Origin: Lithobates sylvaticus
Lineage: Eukaryota > Chordata > Amphibia > Anura > Ranidae
Direction: 5' to 3'
DNA length: 64,000 nt
NCBI GenBank assembly: GCA_028564925.1
Contig: CM053029.1
Location: 187,747,354 to 187,811,353, forward strand
In this document: one piece after another, positions 54,068-64,000 of the stretch
How the letters are laid out: each line of letters opens with the position of its first letter
Numbering within the stretch: the stretch's first letter is position 1
Made by a program: the position numbers and the translations under genes
Notes under the pieces: generated by a model
The model's input: only the letters and a program-made list of their open reading frames with translations
Database searches by the model: none
What the model was told of the DNA's origin: nothing

Positions 54068-54280
54068 TTAGAGCTGCACGATTAATCGTTAAATAATCGC
54101 AATCTCGATTCAACCCCCCTCACGATCTCTATGCAGAATTCCCTGATTCATTCATGTATCAAGTGCAGAGAGATCTCTGCTCACTCAGCTGTCAAAAGAA
54201 AAAAACGGGCAGTCTGACAAGTTTTTCACAACATTGTCAGCGCTAGTAGAGAACTATTACATTGTAACTTTTCCTTCTTA
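54068..54280. mobile_element. hAT left-end fragment (GAGCTGCACGATTAATCG)
   Basis: TTAGAGCTGCACGATTAATC and AAATAATCGCAATCTCGATT are typical of a vertebrate hAT left end. No matching right end occurs in the window; the satellite array starts soon after. Confidence 0.6.
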
Positions 54281-56098
54281 AGGGTATGTAGCACACTCAA
54301 TCCTAGACCAAAAAAAATAAAGAAAGCATGAAAAGTGTCAAGCCGCTGCGGAGGCCAGGCAGTGTCTACAACCCCAGTACTCCTTTCTAGACTTTAGGGT
54401 ATGTAGCACACTCAATCCTAGACCAAAAATAAAGTATGACAAGTGTCAAGCCGCTGAAGTGGCCAGACCATGCGTACCACCCCAAGTACTCCTTTCCAGA
54501 CTCAGGGTATGTAGCACACTCAATCCTAGACCAAAAATAAAAAATAAAGTATGACAAGTGTCAAGCCGCTGCGGTGGCCAGGCCGTGCGTAAAACCCCAG
54601 TACTCCTTTCCAGACTTAGGGTATGTAGCACACTCAATCTTGGAGTAAAAAAAAAAAGAAAAAGGATGACAAGTGTCAAGCCGCTGCGGTGGCCAGGCCG
54701 TGCGTAAAACCCCAGTACTCCTTTCCAGACTTAAGGTATGTAGCACACTCAATCCTAGACCAAAAGAAAAAAGAATGACAAGTGTCAAGCAGCTGCGGTG
54801 GCCAGACCCTGCGTACAACCCCAGTACTCCTTTCCAGACTAAGGGTATGTAGCACACTCAATCTTGGAGTAAAAAAAAAAAGAAAAAGGATGACAAGTGT
54901 CAAGCTGCTGCGGTGGCCAGTCTGTGCGTACAACCCCAGTACTCCTTTCCAGACTTAAGGTATGTAGCACACTCAATCCTAGACCAAAATAAAATAACCA
55001 AAAGCATGACAAATGTCAAGCCGCTGCAGTAGCCAGGCCGTGCGTAAAACCCCAGTACTCCTTTCCAGACTCAGGGTATGTAGCACACTCAATCCTAGAC
55101 CAAAAAAAATAAAGAAAGGATGAAAAGTGTCAAGCCGCTGCGGAGGCCAGGCAGTGTATACAACCCCAGTTCTCCTTTCCAGACTTAAGGTATGTAGCAC
55201 ACTCAATCCTAGACCAAAAGAAAAAAGAATGACAAGTGTCAAGCAGCTGCGGTGGCCAGACCATGCGTACAACCCCAGTACTCCTTTCCAGACTTAGGGT
55301 ATGTAGGACACTCAATCTTGGAGTAAAAAAAAAAAGAAAAAGGATGACAAGTGTCAAGCTGCTGCCGTGGCCAGTCTGTGTGTACAACCCCAGTACTCCT
55401 TTCCAGACTTAAGGTATGTAGCACACTCAATCCTAGACCAAAATAAAATAACCAAAAGCATGACAAATGTCAAGCCGCTGCAGTGGCCAGGCCGTGCGTA
55501 AAACCCCAGTACTCCTTTCCAGACTTAGGGTATGTAGGACACTCAATCTTGGAGTAAAAAAAAAAAGAAAAAGGATGACAAGTGTCAAGCTGCTGCCGTG
55601 GCCAGTCTGTGTGTACAACCCCAGTACTCCTTTCCAGACTTAAGGTATGTAGCACACTCAATCCTAGACCAAAATAAAATAACCAAAAGCATGACAAATG
55701 TCAAGCCGCTGCAGTGGCCAGGCCGTGCGTAAAACCCCAGTACTCCTTTCCAGACTCAGGGTATGTAGCACACTCAATCCTAGACCAAAAAAAAAATAAA
55801 GAAAGGATGAAAAGTGTCAAGCCGCTGCGGAGGCCAGGCAGTGTATACAACCCCAGTTCTCCTTTACAGACTTAAGGTATGTAGCACACTCAATCCAAGA
55901 CCAAAAGAAAAAAGAATGACAAGTGTCAAGCAGCTGCGGTGGCCAGACCATGCGTACGACCCCAGTACTCCTTTCCAGACTTAGGGTATGTAGCACACTC
56001 AATCTTGGAGTAAAAAAAAAAAGAAAAAGGATGACAAGTGTCAAGCCACTGCGGTGGCCAGGCTGTGCGTACAACCCCAGTACTCCTTTCCAGACTTA
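54281..56098. repeat. Satellite of about 113 bp, about 16 units
   Basis: Units begin AGGGTATGTAGCACACTCAA, carry an A-rich segment of variable length, then GACAAGTGTCAAGCCGCTGC and CCCCAGTACTCCTTTCCAGA. Unit lengths run from about 108 to 118 mainly because of the A-rich part. Sub-variants (TCTTGGAGTAAAAA against TCCTAGACCAAA) alternate, and a block of about three units appears duplicated (55040-55490 against 55510-55960). Minus-strand open frames of 75-98 codons are artefacts. One more partial unit follows at 56495-56526. Confidence 0.9.
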
Positions 56099-56494
56099 TG
56101 CCACGTACACACGGTCGGTATTTTCGTCAGAAAAAGCTCTGATGGTTTTCCCATCAGAATTCCGATGGAATTTTGCTCAAACTGTCTAGCCTACACACGG
56201 TCACACCAAATTCCGACGGTCAATAACACCACGCCTTAAAAAACATTCAAAGGCACTATAAAAGGGAAGTTTAATGCTTCTGAGCATGCATCGAATTGTT
56301 TCCGAGCATGCATCGGAATTTTGCGTGTCGGAAAATCCGATAGAAAGGTTTTCCGTTGGAAAAATTAAGAACAGGTTCTCAATCCAAAGTCCGTCGGAAA
56401 TTCTGACAGAAAAAGACCGATGGGCATACACACGGTCGGAAAATCCGATGAAAAGACTGTTTCCATCGGAAATTCCAACCGTGTGTATGCGGCA
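56099..56494. mobile_element. GTACACACG MITE with TTA duplication, inside the satellite
   Basis: The ends TGCCACGTACACACGGTCGG and CCGTGTGTATGCGGCA are flanked by TTA at 56096-56098 and 56495-56497. ATTCCGATGGAATTTT and TCGGAAAATCCGAT words fill it. The satellite unit resumes at once after it. Confidence 0.85.
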
Positions 56495-56526
56495 TTAGGG
56501 TATGTAGCACACTCAATCCTGGAGTA

Positions 56527-58218
56527 GGAACAACGATGTCTCCTCCCCCAGTCAGTCCTATCCCCATACAGTTAGAACACACATTTAACCCCTTGATCGC
56601 CCCCTAGTGTTAACCCCTTCCCTGCCAGTGACATTTACACAGTAATTAGTGCATATTTATAGCACTGATAGCTGTATAAATGTCACTGGTCCCAGAAATG
56701 TGTCAAAAGTGTCCGATCTGTCCGTCGCAATACCGATAAAAATCGCAGATCGCCGCCATTACTAGTAAAAAAAATTAAGAAATAATAAAAATGCCATAAA
56801 TCTTTCCCATAGTTTTTTAGACGCTCTAACTTTTGCGCAAACCAATAAATATACACTTATTGCGTTTTTGTTTACCAAAAATATATAGAATATATATTGG
56901 ACTAAACTGATGAAGAAATTTTTTTTTAAAAAACATTTTTGGGCTGATATTTATTATAGCAAAAAGTAAAAAATATATATATATTTTTTTTAATTCTCGC
57001 TTTTTTTGTTTATAGCGCAAGAAATAAAAACTGCAGAGGTGATCAAATAGCACCAAAAGAAATCTTTATTTGTGGGAAAAAAAGGACACAAATTTAGTTT
57101 GGGTACAGTGTCGCAGGACCGCGCAATTGTCAGTTAAATCTACGTAGTGCTGTATCGCAAAAAATGGCCTGGTCATTAACCACTTCAGGACCGCCTCCTG
57201 CACATATACGTCGGCAGAATGGCATGGCTGGGCAAAACCACGTACCTGTACGTGGTCCTTTAAGAGCCCAGCCGTGGGTCGCGCACGCGCGCTGCCTGCG
57301 CGCTCGTCGCCTGCACGCTCGTGACCCGGTCCTGAGCTCCGTGACCGCGGCCGCGGGACCAGCGGACCCGATCGCCGCTGGTGTCCCGCGATCGGGTCAC
57401 AGAGCTGAAGAATGGAGAGAGGTCTGTGTAAAAAAAACTCTCCCCGTGCTTCCTACACTGCCTGTCACTGATCGGCTGTTCCCTGTCATCGGGAAAGCCA
57501 ATCAGTGACGTCAGATGTAAAGCCACGGCCCCTACTGTAAAAAAAAACACACACGTCACACCAACCCCTCCCCGCCCCTTAGTAGTTAACTCCTTCACTG
57601 CCATTGTCATTTACATAGGAATCAGTGCATTTAAACAGCACTGATTTCTGTATAAATGACAATGGTCCCAAAAATGTGTCAAAAATGTCCGATGTGTCCG
57701 CCATAATGTCGCAGTCACAATAAAAATCGCTGATCGCCGCCATTACTAGTAAAAAAAAAAAATATTAAGAAAAATGCTATAAAACTATCCCCTATTTTGT
57801 AAACGCTATAACTTTTGCGCAAACCAATCAATAATCGCTAATTGCAATTTTTTTTTACCAAAAATATGTAGAAGAATACGTATCGGCCTAAACTGAGGAA
57901 AAAAGAAAATGTTTTATATATTTTTTGGGGATATTTATTATAGCAAAAAGTAAAAAATATTGCATTTTTTTCCAAATTGTTGCTCTATTTTTGTTTATAG
58001 CGCAAAAAATGAAAACCAAAGGGGCGATCAAATACCACCAAAAGAAAGCTCTATTTGTGGGAAAAAAAGGACACCAAAAAGCCACATCGCAAGACCGCGC
58101 AATTGTCAGTTAAAGCGACGCAGTGCCGAATCACAAAAAGGGGCCTGGTCCTTTGGCTGCAAATTGGTCCGGGGCTTAAGTGGTTAAGGGGGTAAAATCT
58201 TCCGGGGCTGAAGTGATT
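56527..58218 (+). mobile_element. TTAACCACTT-family element, copy 7, split by copy 8
   Basis: Left part 56527-57175 has GATCGCCCCCTAGTGTTAAC, ATCGCAGATCGCCGCC, A/T runs, and ends GGCCTGGTCA. Right part 58188-58218 resumes with GGGGGTAAAATCTTCCGGGG and CTGAAGTGATT. In copy 5 these two pieces are nearly contiguous, so copy 8 interrupted copy 7. Confidence 0.85.
57176..58187 (+). mobile_element. TTAACCACTT-family element, copy 8, full length and nested
   Basis: It is bounded by TTAACCACTTCAGGACCGCC and GGGCTTAAGTGGTTAA with TTAA at both ends. A GC-rich first third (GCGCACGCGCGCTGCC, GACCCGGTCC, GATCGGGTC) precedes the A/T-rich middle and AAAGAAAGCTCTATTTGTGG. Confidence 0.9.
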
Positions 58219-58557
58219 CATGTAAAGAATTGTTTTGGAAATAAAAAAAGAGTTGCAGACACTCACGTTCAGGAAGTTCCTTGTATATGATAATATGAGG
58301 GGTGTAGAAGGGACTATAGTGGCATATGAATGTTTTTGGATATCTACCCTAGTCTGGGCTTTGTACACAGACAGTCCTCGGTATTCCCCTCTAGATTTAT
58401 CCTATGAATGTTGTGCTGAAGCGGGGGGGGGGGGGGGGTAGGGCCCTGCTAGCGGCCTAATAGCTCAGCGAAATTGACGGTAAAGCACTGCTAAAAATAG
58501 CGGCGCTTTACAGCCGACGCACCCACCGCCCCAGTGTGAAAGGAGCCTTAATGTCTA
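58219..58557. mobile_element. H1 MITE right-end fragment and unassigned DNA
   Basis: From about 58440 GCTAGCGGCCTAATAGCTC, GCGGCGCTTTACAGCCGACG and CCCAGTGTGAAAGGAGCC match the right third of the H1 MITE at 11719-12115. A G run lies at 58423-58438. The rest is unassigned. Confidence 0.55.
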
Positions 58558-59705
58558 AACTGCTGGCAACAAAAGTGAGTACATCCCTAAGTGAAAATGT
58601 CCAAATTGGGCCCAATTAGCCATTTTCCCTCCCCAGTGTTATGTGACTCCCAACTGTCCCTGATTTCGAGGGACTGTCCCTGATTGGGAGCAATGTCCCT
58701 CTGTCTCTCATTCCTCCTCATTTGTCCCTCATTTTGGTCTGATCTATATAGATGTATATAAAATGCACTTTTTATCCATCAAAAAGTGTTTTTCAGGTCT
58801 AAACCTTTCATCCAATTTCTAAATTGCAGCATCTGTAAATTCCAAAAGCCAATATGAAGAAATAGTAATGGTAAAAAAAAGCACTTGTGGGTTTAACCAA
58901 TCTTGTTTTTTTGAACAATTCTCTTTTAAGGCGGCGTGGCAAGGGGTGTGTCCTATGCCCTGCATCATTTTGCTGATAGGTGTCCCTCATTCCCATCTCA
59001 AAAAGTTGGGAGGTATGGTGTTACAAGGTCTTAGGTGTGAATGGGGAGCAGGTGTGGTAAATTTGGTGTTATTGCTCTCACTCTCTCATACTGGTCACTG
59101 GAAGTTCAACATGGCACCTCATGGCAAAGAACTCTCTGAGGATCTGAAAAAAAGAAGTGTTGCTCTACATAAAGCTGGCATAGGCTATAAGAAAATTGCC
59201 AAGACCCTGAAACTGAGCTGCAGAACAGTGGCCAAGACCATACAGAGGTTAAACAGGAGAGGTTCCGCTCAGAACAGGCCTCGACCAAAAAAGTTGAGTG
59301 CCCGTGCTCAACATCATATCCAGAGGTTGTATTTAGGAAATAGACATATGAGTGCTGCCAGCATTGCTGCAGAAGTTGAAGGTTGGGGGTCAGCCTGTCA
59401 GTGCTCAGATCATACGCCACACACTGCATCAAATTGGTCTGCATGGCTGTCATCCCAGAAGGAAGCCTCTTCTAAAGATGATGCAAACAAATTGCTGAAG
59501 ACAAGCAGACTAAGGACATGGATTACTGGAACCATGTTCTGTGGTTTGTTGAGACCAAGATAAACATATTTGGTTTAGATGGTGTCAAGCGTGTGTGGCG
59601 GCAACCAGGTGAGGAGTACAAAGACAAGTGTGTCCTGCCTACAGTCAAGCATGGTGGTGGGAGTGTCCATGGTCTGGGGCTGCATGAGTGCTGCCGGTGT
59701 TGTAA
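58558..59705 (+). pseudogene. Tc1-like transposon, 5' part, broken transposase
   Basis: The left end CTGCTGGCAACAAAAGTGAG is a typical Tc1 tip, with GTCCAAATTGGGCCCAATTA next. After a nested element, the transposase starts at 59111 (MAPHGKELSEDLKKR). The helix-turn-helix part reads YKKIAKTLKLSCRTVAKTI, then SARAQHHIQRLYLGNRHMSA. A frameshift follows near AAEVEG; catalytic-core remains resume near 59518 (MDYWNHVLW; ETKINIFGLDGVKRVWRQPG). The first catalytic Asp (normally SDET) is Val here. Similarity ends around 59700 after GCMSAAG, with a further shift, so the second Asp, the Glu and the right end are missing. Not functional. Confidence 0.85.
58637..59016. mobile_element. CATACCTCCC element nested in Tc1
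   Basis: CTCCCAACTGTCCCTGATTT at the left and AAAGTTGGGAGGTATG at the right, with GTGTCCCTCATTCCCATC before the right end, match the element at 17603-17956. Tc1 5' sequence is seen on both sides. GTGTTA occurs on both flanks, but part of this may belong to the Tc1 sequence itself. Confidence 0.75.
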
Positions 59706-60500
59706 AAAAAACCTTGACTCATGCAGAAGCTCGACCACATCACTTCCTGTGCAGCTACGTCACAAAACAGCTGATCTCGGGGCTCCACTGTGCATGCGCA
59801 TCTTCGCTGCTGCTATACCGTGCATGCGCAAAATTTCATTTCGGTCGAGGAAAATTATAGACTCGAGTGGGTGGGCCTCCAGCCTCACTGTGCCCGTCAA
59901 ATGCAGCCATTTGTGCCCATCAAATGCAGCCACTGTGCCCGTCGAATGCAGCCACTTGTGCATATCATTTGCAGCCACTTGTGCCCAGTATATGCAGCCA
60001 CTTGTGCCCATCAAATGCAGCCAGGCGTATCCCCTGGCTCAGCTGTCACTTCACTAATCGCCACCCCTCCCCCCGCGCGGCACTTACAGAGTGACGGGGT
60101 TTCCTCCTCCTCTTCTGTAGCAGCGGCTGTGGCTCCTGTGTCCGCTCGGCTCCTCAGGCTTCCTCCATCGTGTCTTCTTTTCCGCCAAATAGGATCGCCT
60201 AATGCTTTGGCCAATCAGGAGACAGGTCTCACTGACATGCCTGCTTATTGGCAGGGAGGAAAGTTAGTGTGAAAATAGCGAAAATTTATTTGCTATGCCA
60301 CACAACAGGGTGGGATCGATACGCAGTGGTCTTGGCCCCGAGCCCAGCCTATTAGAACCTCTGACTCTAATCACATGCTTCAAAATACACCCCCCGGCCT
60401 ATGCCCACCATAGTAATTAATGTGTCCTGCGTCCTGAAAGGGGCTGGGCACATGAATAGGGAGGGCGGCAGAGGTGACAGGGAGAGAGAAGGAGTTAGCT
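59706..60500. mobile_element. Unclassified repeat with short TGCAGCCA array
   Basis: Words TGCAGCCACTTGTGCCCATC and AAATGCAGCC repeat at about 23-base spacing at 59895-60030. Flanking GCATGCGCA words occur twice nearby (59793 and 59822). No ends were defined and no gene is seen. The rest to 60500 is unassigned GC-moderate DNA. Confidence 0.45.
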
Positions 60501-60504
60501 TCTG

Positions 60505-60860
60505 GGTAGATGTGGGAGAAGGAGAGGCTTCTTGGGTGGACATGGGAGAAGGAAAGGGCTCCTGGGTGGACTTGGGAGAAGGAGAGAGCCCCTGGGTGGC
60601 CGGTGGAGAAGGAGAGAGCCCCTGGCTGGCTGGTGGAGAAGGAGAGAGCCGCTGGGTGTTTGGAGGAGGAGAGGGCCCTTGAGTGGCCATTTAGTGAAGA
60701 AGAGGGCCCCTAGGGGGCCGGGGGAGAAGAAGAGGGCACCTGGGTGGTTGGCAGAGAAGGAGTTGGCCCCTGGCTGTTTGAAGGAGACGGAGATGGCCCC
60801 AGGGTTGGCCAAAATTGGAAGAGCTGGTCCTTGGGTGGTTGGAGGAGGAGAGGGTGCCAT
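60505..60860. repeat. GA-rich minisatellite, about 30 bp unit
   Basis: GGTGGAGAAGGAGAGAGCCC and CTGGGTGGCC words repeat with decay to about 60850. Confidence 0.8.
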
Positions 60861-60879
60861 CCTTCTAACCTGAGGACGG

Positions 60880-61868
60880 GGACACCCTTCTCTCCCCAGA
60901 GGACGGGGACACCCTTCTCTTCAAGAAGACGGGGACACCCTTCTCTCTTGGAGGACGCCTTCTCTCCCAGGAGGACGGGGACAGCCTTCTCTTCCGGAGG
61001 ACGGGGACACCCTTCTCTCCCGGAGGACGGGGACAGCCTTCTCACTCCCGGAGAACGGGGACACCCTTCTCTCCCCTGGGGGACGGGGACACCCTTCTCT
61101 CCCCCAGAGGACGGGGACACCCTTGTCTCCCTGGAGGTAGGGGACACCCTTCTGTCCCAGGAGGTAGAGGACGCCTTCTCTCCCCAGAGGACGGGGACAC
61201 CCTTCTCTCCCCAGAGGACGGGGACACCCTTCTCTCCCCAGGAGGACGGGGACACCCTTCTCCCCCCGGAGGACGGGGACACCCTTCTCTCCCCTGGAGG
61301 ATGGGGACACCCTTCTCTCCCCCGGAGGATGGGGACACCCTTCTCTCCCCCGGAGGATGGGGACACCCTTCTCTCCCCCCGGAGGACGGAAACACCCTTC
61401 TCTCCCGGAGGATGGGGACACCCTTCTCTCCCGGAGGACGCCTTCTCTCCCAGGAGGACGGGGACAGCCTTCTCACCCCCGGAGAACGGGGACACCCTTC
61501 TCTCCCCCAGGGGACGGGGACACTCTTCTCTCCCCCCGAGGACAGGGACACCCTTCTCTCCCCCTTAGAACGGGGACACCCTTCTCTCCCCGGAGGTAGG
61601 GGACACGCTTCTCTCCCCGGAGGACGCCTTCTTTGGGTGGTTGGAGGAGGAGAGGGTGCCATACTTCTAACCTGAGGACGGGGACACCCTTCTCTTCCGG
61701 AGGACGGGGACACCCTTCTCTCCCGGAGGATGCCTTCTCTCCCAGGAGGACGGGGACAGCCTTCTCACCCCCGGAGAATGGGGACACCCTTCTCTCCCCC
61801 GGGGGACGGGGACACCCTTCTCTCCCCCTTAGAATGGGGACACCCTTCTCTCCCCGGAGGACGGAGAC
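60880..61868. repeat. GGACGGGGACACCCTTCTCT minisatellite, 26-28 bp unit
   Basis: The unit GAGGACGGGGACACCCTTCT plus CTCCCC and a variable spacer repeats about 36 times. Shorter GGAGGACGCCTTCTCTCCC units recur at intervals, giving a higher-order pattern. The block TTGGAGGAGGAGAGGGTGCC and TTCTAACCTGAGGACGGGG occurs at about 60838-60890 and again at about 61638-61690, so about 800 bases were duplicated as a segment. Long open frames on both strands (up to 274 codons) are artefacts. Confidence 0.9.
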
Positions 61869-62010
61869 ACGCGTTTTGGAGCTTCTGGCTTCAGGGGTTT
61901 TGGAGTGGAGATGTGAACCATATCCATAGAGAATAATTGATTTCTTCCACTCCAGCGTTTTGTAGCTTCAGGCTCCAAGCTACAAAACGCTCAGGTGTGA
62001 CTGGGGCCTT
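61869..62010. mobile_element. MITE fragment (GGGGCCTTA end)
   Basis: GCGTTTTGGAGCTTCTGGC and GCTCCAAGCTACAAAACGC are inverted, and the right tip is AGGTGTGACTGGGGCCTTA. The left tip is lost in the minisatellite. Confidence 0.5.
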
Positions 62011-62340
62011 AGTGTCCAGAGGGGCAGCTGCTTGCATAGAATGGAAGCACGAACCTGGAAGATTGTAGTTATTACTGTAGTACCATCGACGACTACATCG
62101 ATCATCAGCTTTTCCAGCAGCCACTCAGAAATTTGCAGATTTACATTGTGTTATGCTGGACCAATGTTAGTATGCAGGAAAGATCATACCAGGAGCTCAG
62201 CCTTAAGAGAAAGTCATGTGTATTTCAACCACCGAAAATGTTAAAAAAAAAAACAAAAAAACATTCTACTGATCTTCTCAGCCTAGGGCAGCATTCCTGG
62301 GTACAGAAAGGGCCGGAGCGAAAATGGACCGCAGGGTAAT
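62011..62340. other. Unassigned DNA
   Basis: No gene or repeat end recognised. Confidence 0.3.
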
Positions 62341-64000
62341 GGTAGGGGAGGGCCGGACATGACAAGGTGTCTAGTGACACACAGGGAGGATGTAAAGGGG
62401 TGGCCAGGCAGGGCTGGCCCTGTAAGCAGCGAGGGGAGTGGCCATATAAAAGAGGGGGCGGGACTAATGGTTTCAGTCGAGGAGAAGGCAGCACGCGAGG
62501 AGGCAGTTTTCTCACTGCTCCTCGCTTACTAGTACCGGATCCAAGATGGACGACGGGCAGGACAGCCTGGTGCTGCAGAGGGAGGTTGGCGGAGCAAGGA
62601 CCGGAGTGGCGGCAGAGCCAGGTGGAGGGCGTGCGGGATGAGACAACCGGACGGACGGGCAGACGAGAAGGAGCGGCCGGAAGATGGCGGTGCGGGGGTC
62701 ACGTGGGCGGATATCGAGGCCGCTGAAAAGGTATCGTACGGGTCGGTCGCTGGGGCCATCGAGGGTGGAGTGGAGGCCCAGGGGGGAGCAGTCAGCCCCC
62801 GCTCCCCCCCCCCCAGCAAAAAACGAAGCCGGAGGTACAGGGTGGAGGGCCCAGGAGTGCTAAACGCTGCGGGCCTAGTGCGGGAGGCGGGGCCTCAGGC
62901 CTACACAGAGCTTCATCCCCAGGCACAGTTGGTAGAGCTATTGACAGCCACAGCACCCCCAGCAGCCCTGCACGGGCTGGGGGGAGGACGGAGCAGGGGT
63001 CACAGGGCAGCTGGCTCAGCTAACAGGGACAGGAAGATGGCCGGCACAATAGGCGCTTCCAGGACAAACGTCCCCCTCAGCAGCTTGGCACGAGCAAAGG
63101 GGTGGGGATCCACCGGCCACTCAGGGTACAGCCAGGAGGGGGGGGTACCATCTCACAGACAAGCCACTGCAACAGTTCCCTCAGCGGCTCTGCACAAGCT
63201 GGGAGGGAGGGATACCGGGGCAAAAAGGCCAGAGTGTGGCTTACGGGCAGTTCGTCACGCGGACAAAAGGGTGGGCGGACGCCACCAGCCGAAAAAGTGC
63301 CGCATGGCAGGAGTGGTGCCCAGACCGGCCCGCCTGCTCAAGAAAGGGGGAAGCGAGTGATCGGCAGAGACAGTGATCAGGCGGGGGACAAGTGCGGGAA
63401 GGCAGAGGCACGTTGTTTTCGGGAGCCCCTCTCAGAGGGGGCGTCCGTTTTGTTTCCACAGGAAGAAGAGAGCAGAGCAGAAGGCGAATGGTCAGAGGAG
63501 GAGGAGCCCAGCCGGACTTTCCCGTCGGTGGAGGTCAGCACAGCGGCTGTGGGGACTGCGCCCGTCAGCCCGGTAAGTCAACAGACGATGTAGCTTTTAC
63601 AAATGCATTGCAGAATTTATGGGATGTAGCTTCCTATGCGGGGGGCAGGGCACCACCTCCCGGGCCGTTGTTGGCAGTAGAAGATCAACCGTGGGTGGTG
63701 GGACAGAGCCAAGATGGGGGGTTATGGTGGGGGGCACCTAGTGGAGAGGCGGTCACAGCGGCTGCAGCAGGGGCTCCAAACCAGACAGCGGACAAGGTGA
63801 GTGTGGCTGAGAGAGGGTCTGCGGAACAGACGGTGGGATCCGGAATCGTGGGGATAGCTGATGCGGCAAAATGCGGAGGTGTATGGACGCGTCGAGGGAC
63901 CAGGGGGAGCGTACTTATAGCAGGAGGTCGGGGAGAAGATTTGGACAGGGAGAAAGGTGGAGATTTTCTCCTTGTTACCCCGGGAAAGTTTAATCTGGAT
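62341..64000 (+). mobile_element. Start of a GC-rich retroelement-like unit, possibly DIRS-like, cut by the window edge
   Basis: A TATAAA box at about 62446-62451 in GGCCATATAAAAGAGGGGGC is followed by G/A-rich leader-like sequence and then by about 1.4 kb of GC-rich, mostly open plus-strand sequence. The open sequence is rich in Gly, Ala, Arg and Glu, with basic stretches (KKRSRRYRVEG) and an acidic stretch (EGEWSEEEEPSRTFP), a style common in Gag-like first frames of vertebrate DIRS and LTR retroelements. It is open in more than one frame and appears to have a few breaks. No enzymatic domain is inside the window. Family and left boundary are guesses; it could also be a host CpG-rich first exon. 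Confidence 0.35.
62443..62453 (+). promoter_or_regulatory. TATA box of the retroelement-like unit
   Basis: CATATAAAAGA followed by GGGGGCGGG, with a start site expected near 62475-62480. Confidence 0.4.

Noticed and set aside
53325-54112. Possible LTR with ACCCC flanks
   Set aside because: The apparent right flank falls inside a hAT left end, so the match of short C-rich words is probably chance.
60744-61568. 274-codon open frame
   Set aside because: Lies in the GGACGGGGACACC array; minus frames are also open.
1-64000. tRNA, rRNA, riboswitch or bacterial operon features
   Set aside because: No cloverleaf, rRNA core motif or ribosome-binding-site organisation was seen; the window is vertebrate repeat-rich DNA.

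Overview
The window looks like nuclear DNA of a frog, most likely a true frog (Ranidae). No bacterial or viral gene layout is present. Almost all recognisable sequence is interspersed repeats. The best pointer to ranids, from memory and not from a search, is a roughly 1-kb element with TTAACCACTT ends, seen eight times (whole or partial), together with other TTAA-flanked families, GTACACACG/TTTCACACT-type MITEs and many hAT-like elements. No complete host gene was found. Four weak exon-like islands are reported: a plus-strand micro-exon at 3893-3918 and three minus-strand candidates at 17419-17496, 24289-24351 and about 46675-46900. The last three could belong to one minus-strand gene with very large introns, but that is inference.

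Layout. 0-7.9 kb: a TTAA element, then a 2.36-kb near-perfect foldback element (1351-3710) whose arms carry mirrored TATA boxes and poly(A) signals, then a hAT-like element with a 30-bp minisatellite and a second hAT nested inside it, then a TTAACCACTT element. 9.3-11.1 kb: a 30-bp minisatellite and G-rich degenerate repeats. 11.5-20.7 kb: a chain of hAT-like elements, two of them carrying nested elements or a minisatellite, GTACACACG MITEs, and a candidate exon. 22.5-24 kb: a broken Tc1/mariner transposon. 24.9-32.6 kb: MITEs, a solo LTR with 5-bp target duplication (26713-27158), and a hAT with a nested TTAACCACTT element. 34-40.7 kb: a second foldback element, an AT microsatellite, a 69-bp tandem repeat and more MITEs. 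41-46.3 kb: a 517-bp insertion between 33-bp direct repeats, a 60-bp minisatellite split by a 1.86-kb hAT, and a LINE 3' end split by a hAT MITE.

46.3-53.1 kb: a possible first exon, nested MITEs, a coding-like region of unknown family (about 50.2-51.75 kb) and a 24-bp minisatellite. 54-58.2 kb: a satellite of about 113 bp interrupted by a MITE, then one TTAACCACTT element inserted into another. 58.5-62 kb: a second broken Tc1 with an element nested in its 5' part, then GC-rich minisatellites. 62.3 kb to the end: the start of a GC-rich retroelement-like unit with a TATA box, possibly DIRS-like, running off the window.

Target-site duplications (8-bp for hAT, TTA/TAA for the GTACACACG MITEs, TTAA, TA, and 5-bp for the LTR) give exact boundaries for many elements and allow insertion order to be read. 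Most long open frames in the window are products of tandem repeats with unit lengths divisible by three and are not genes.
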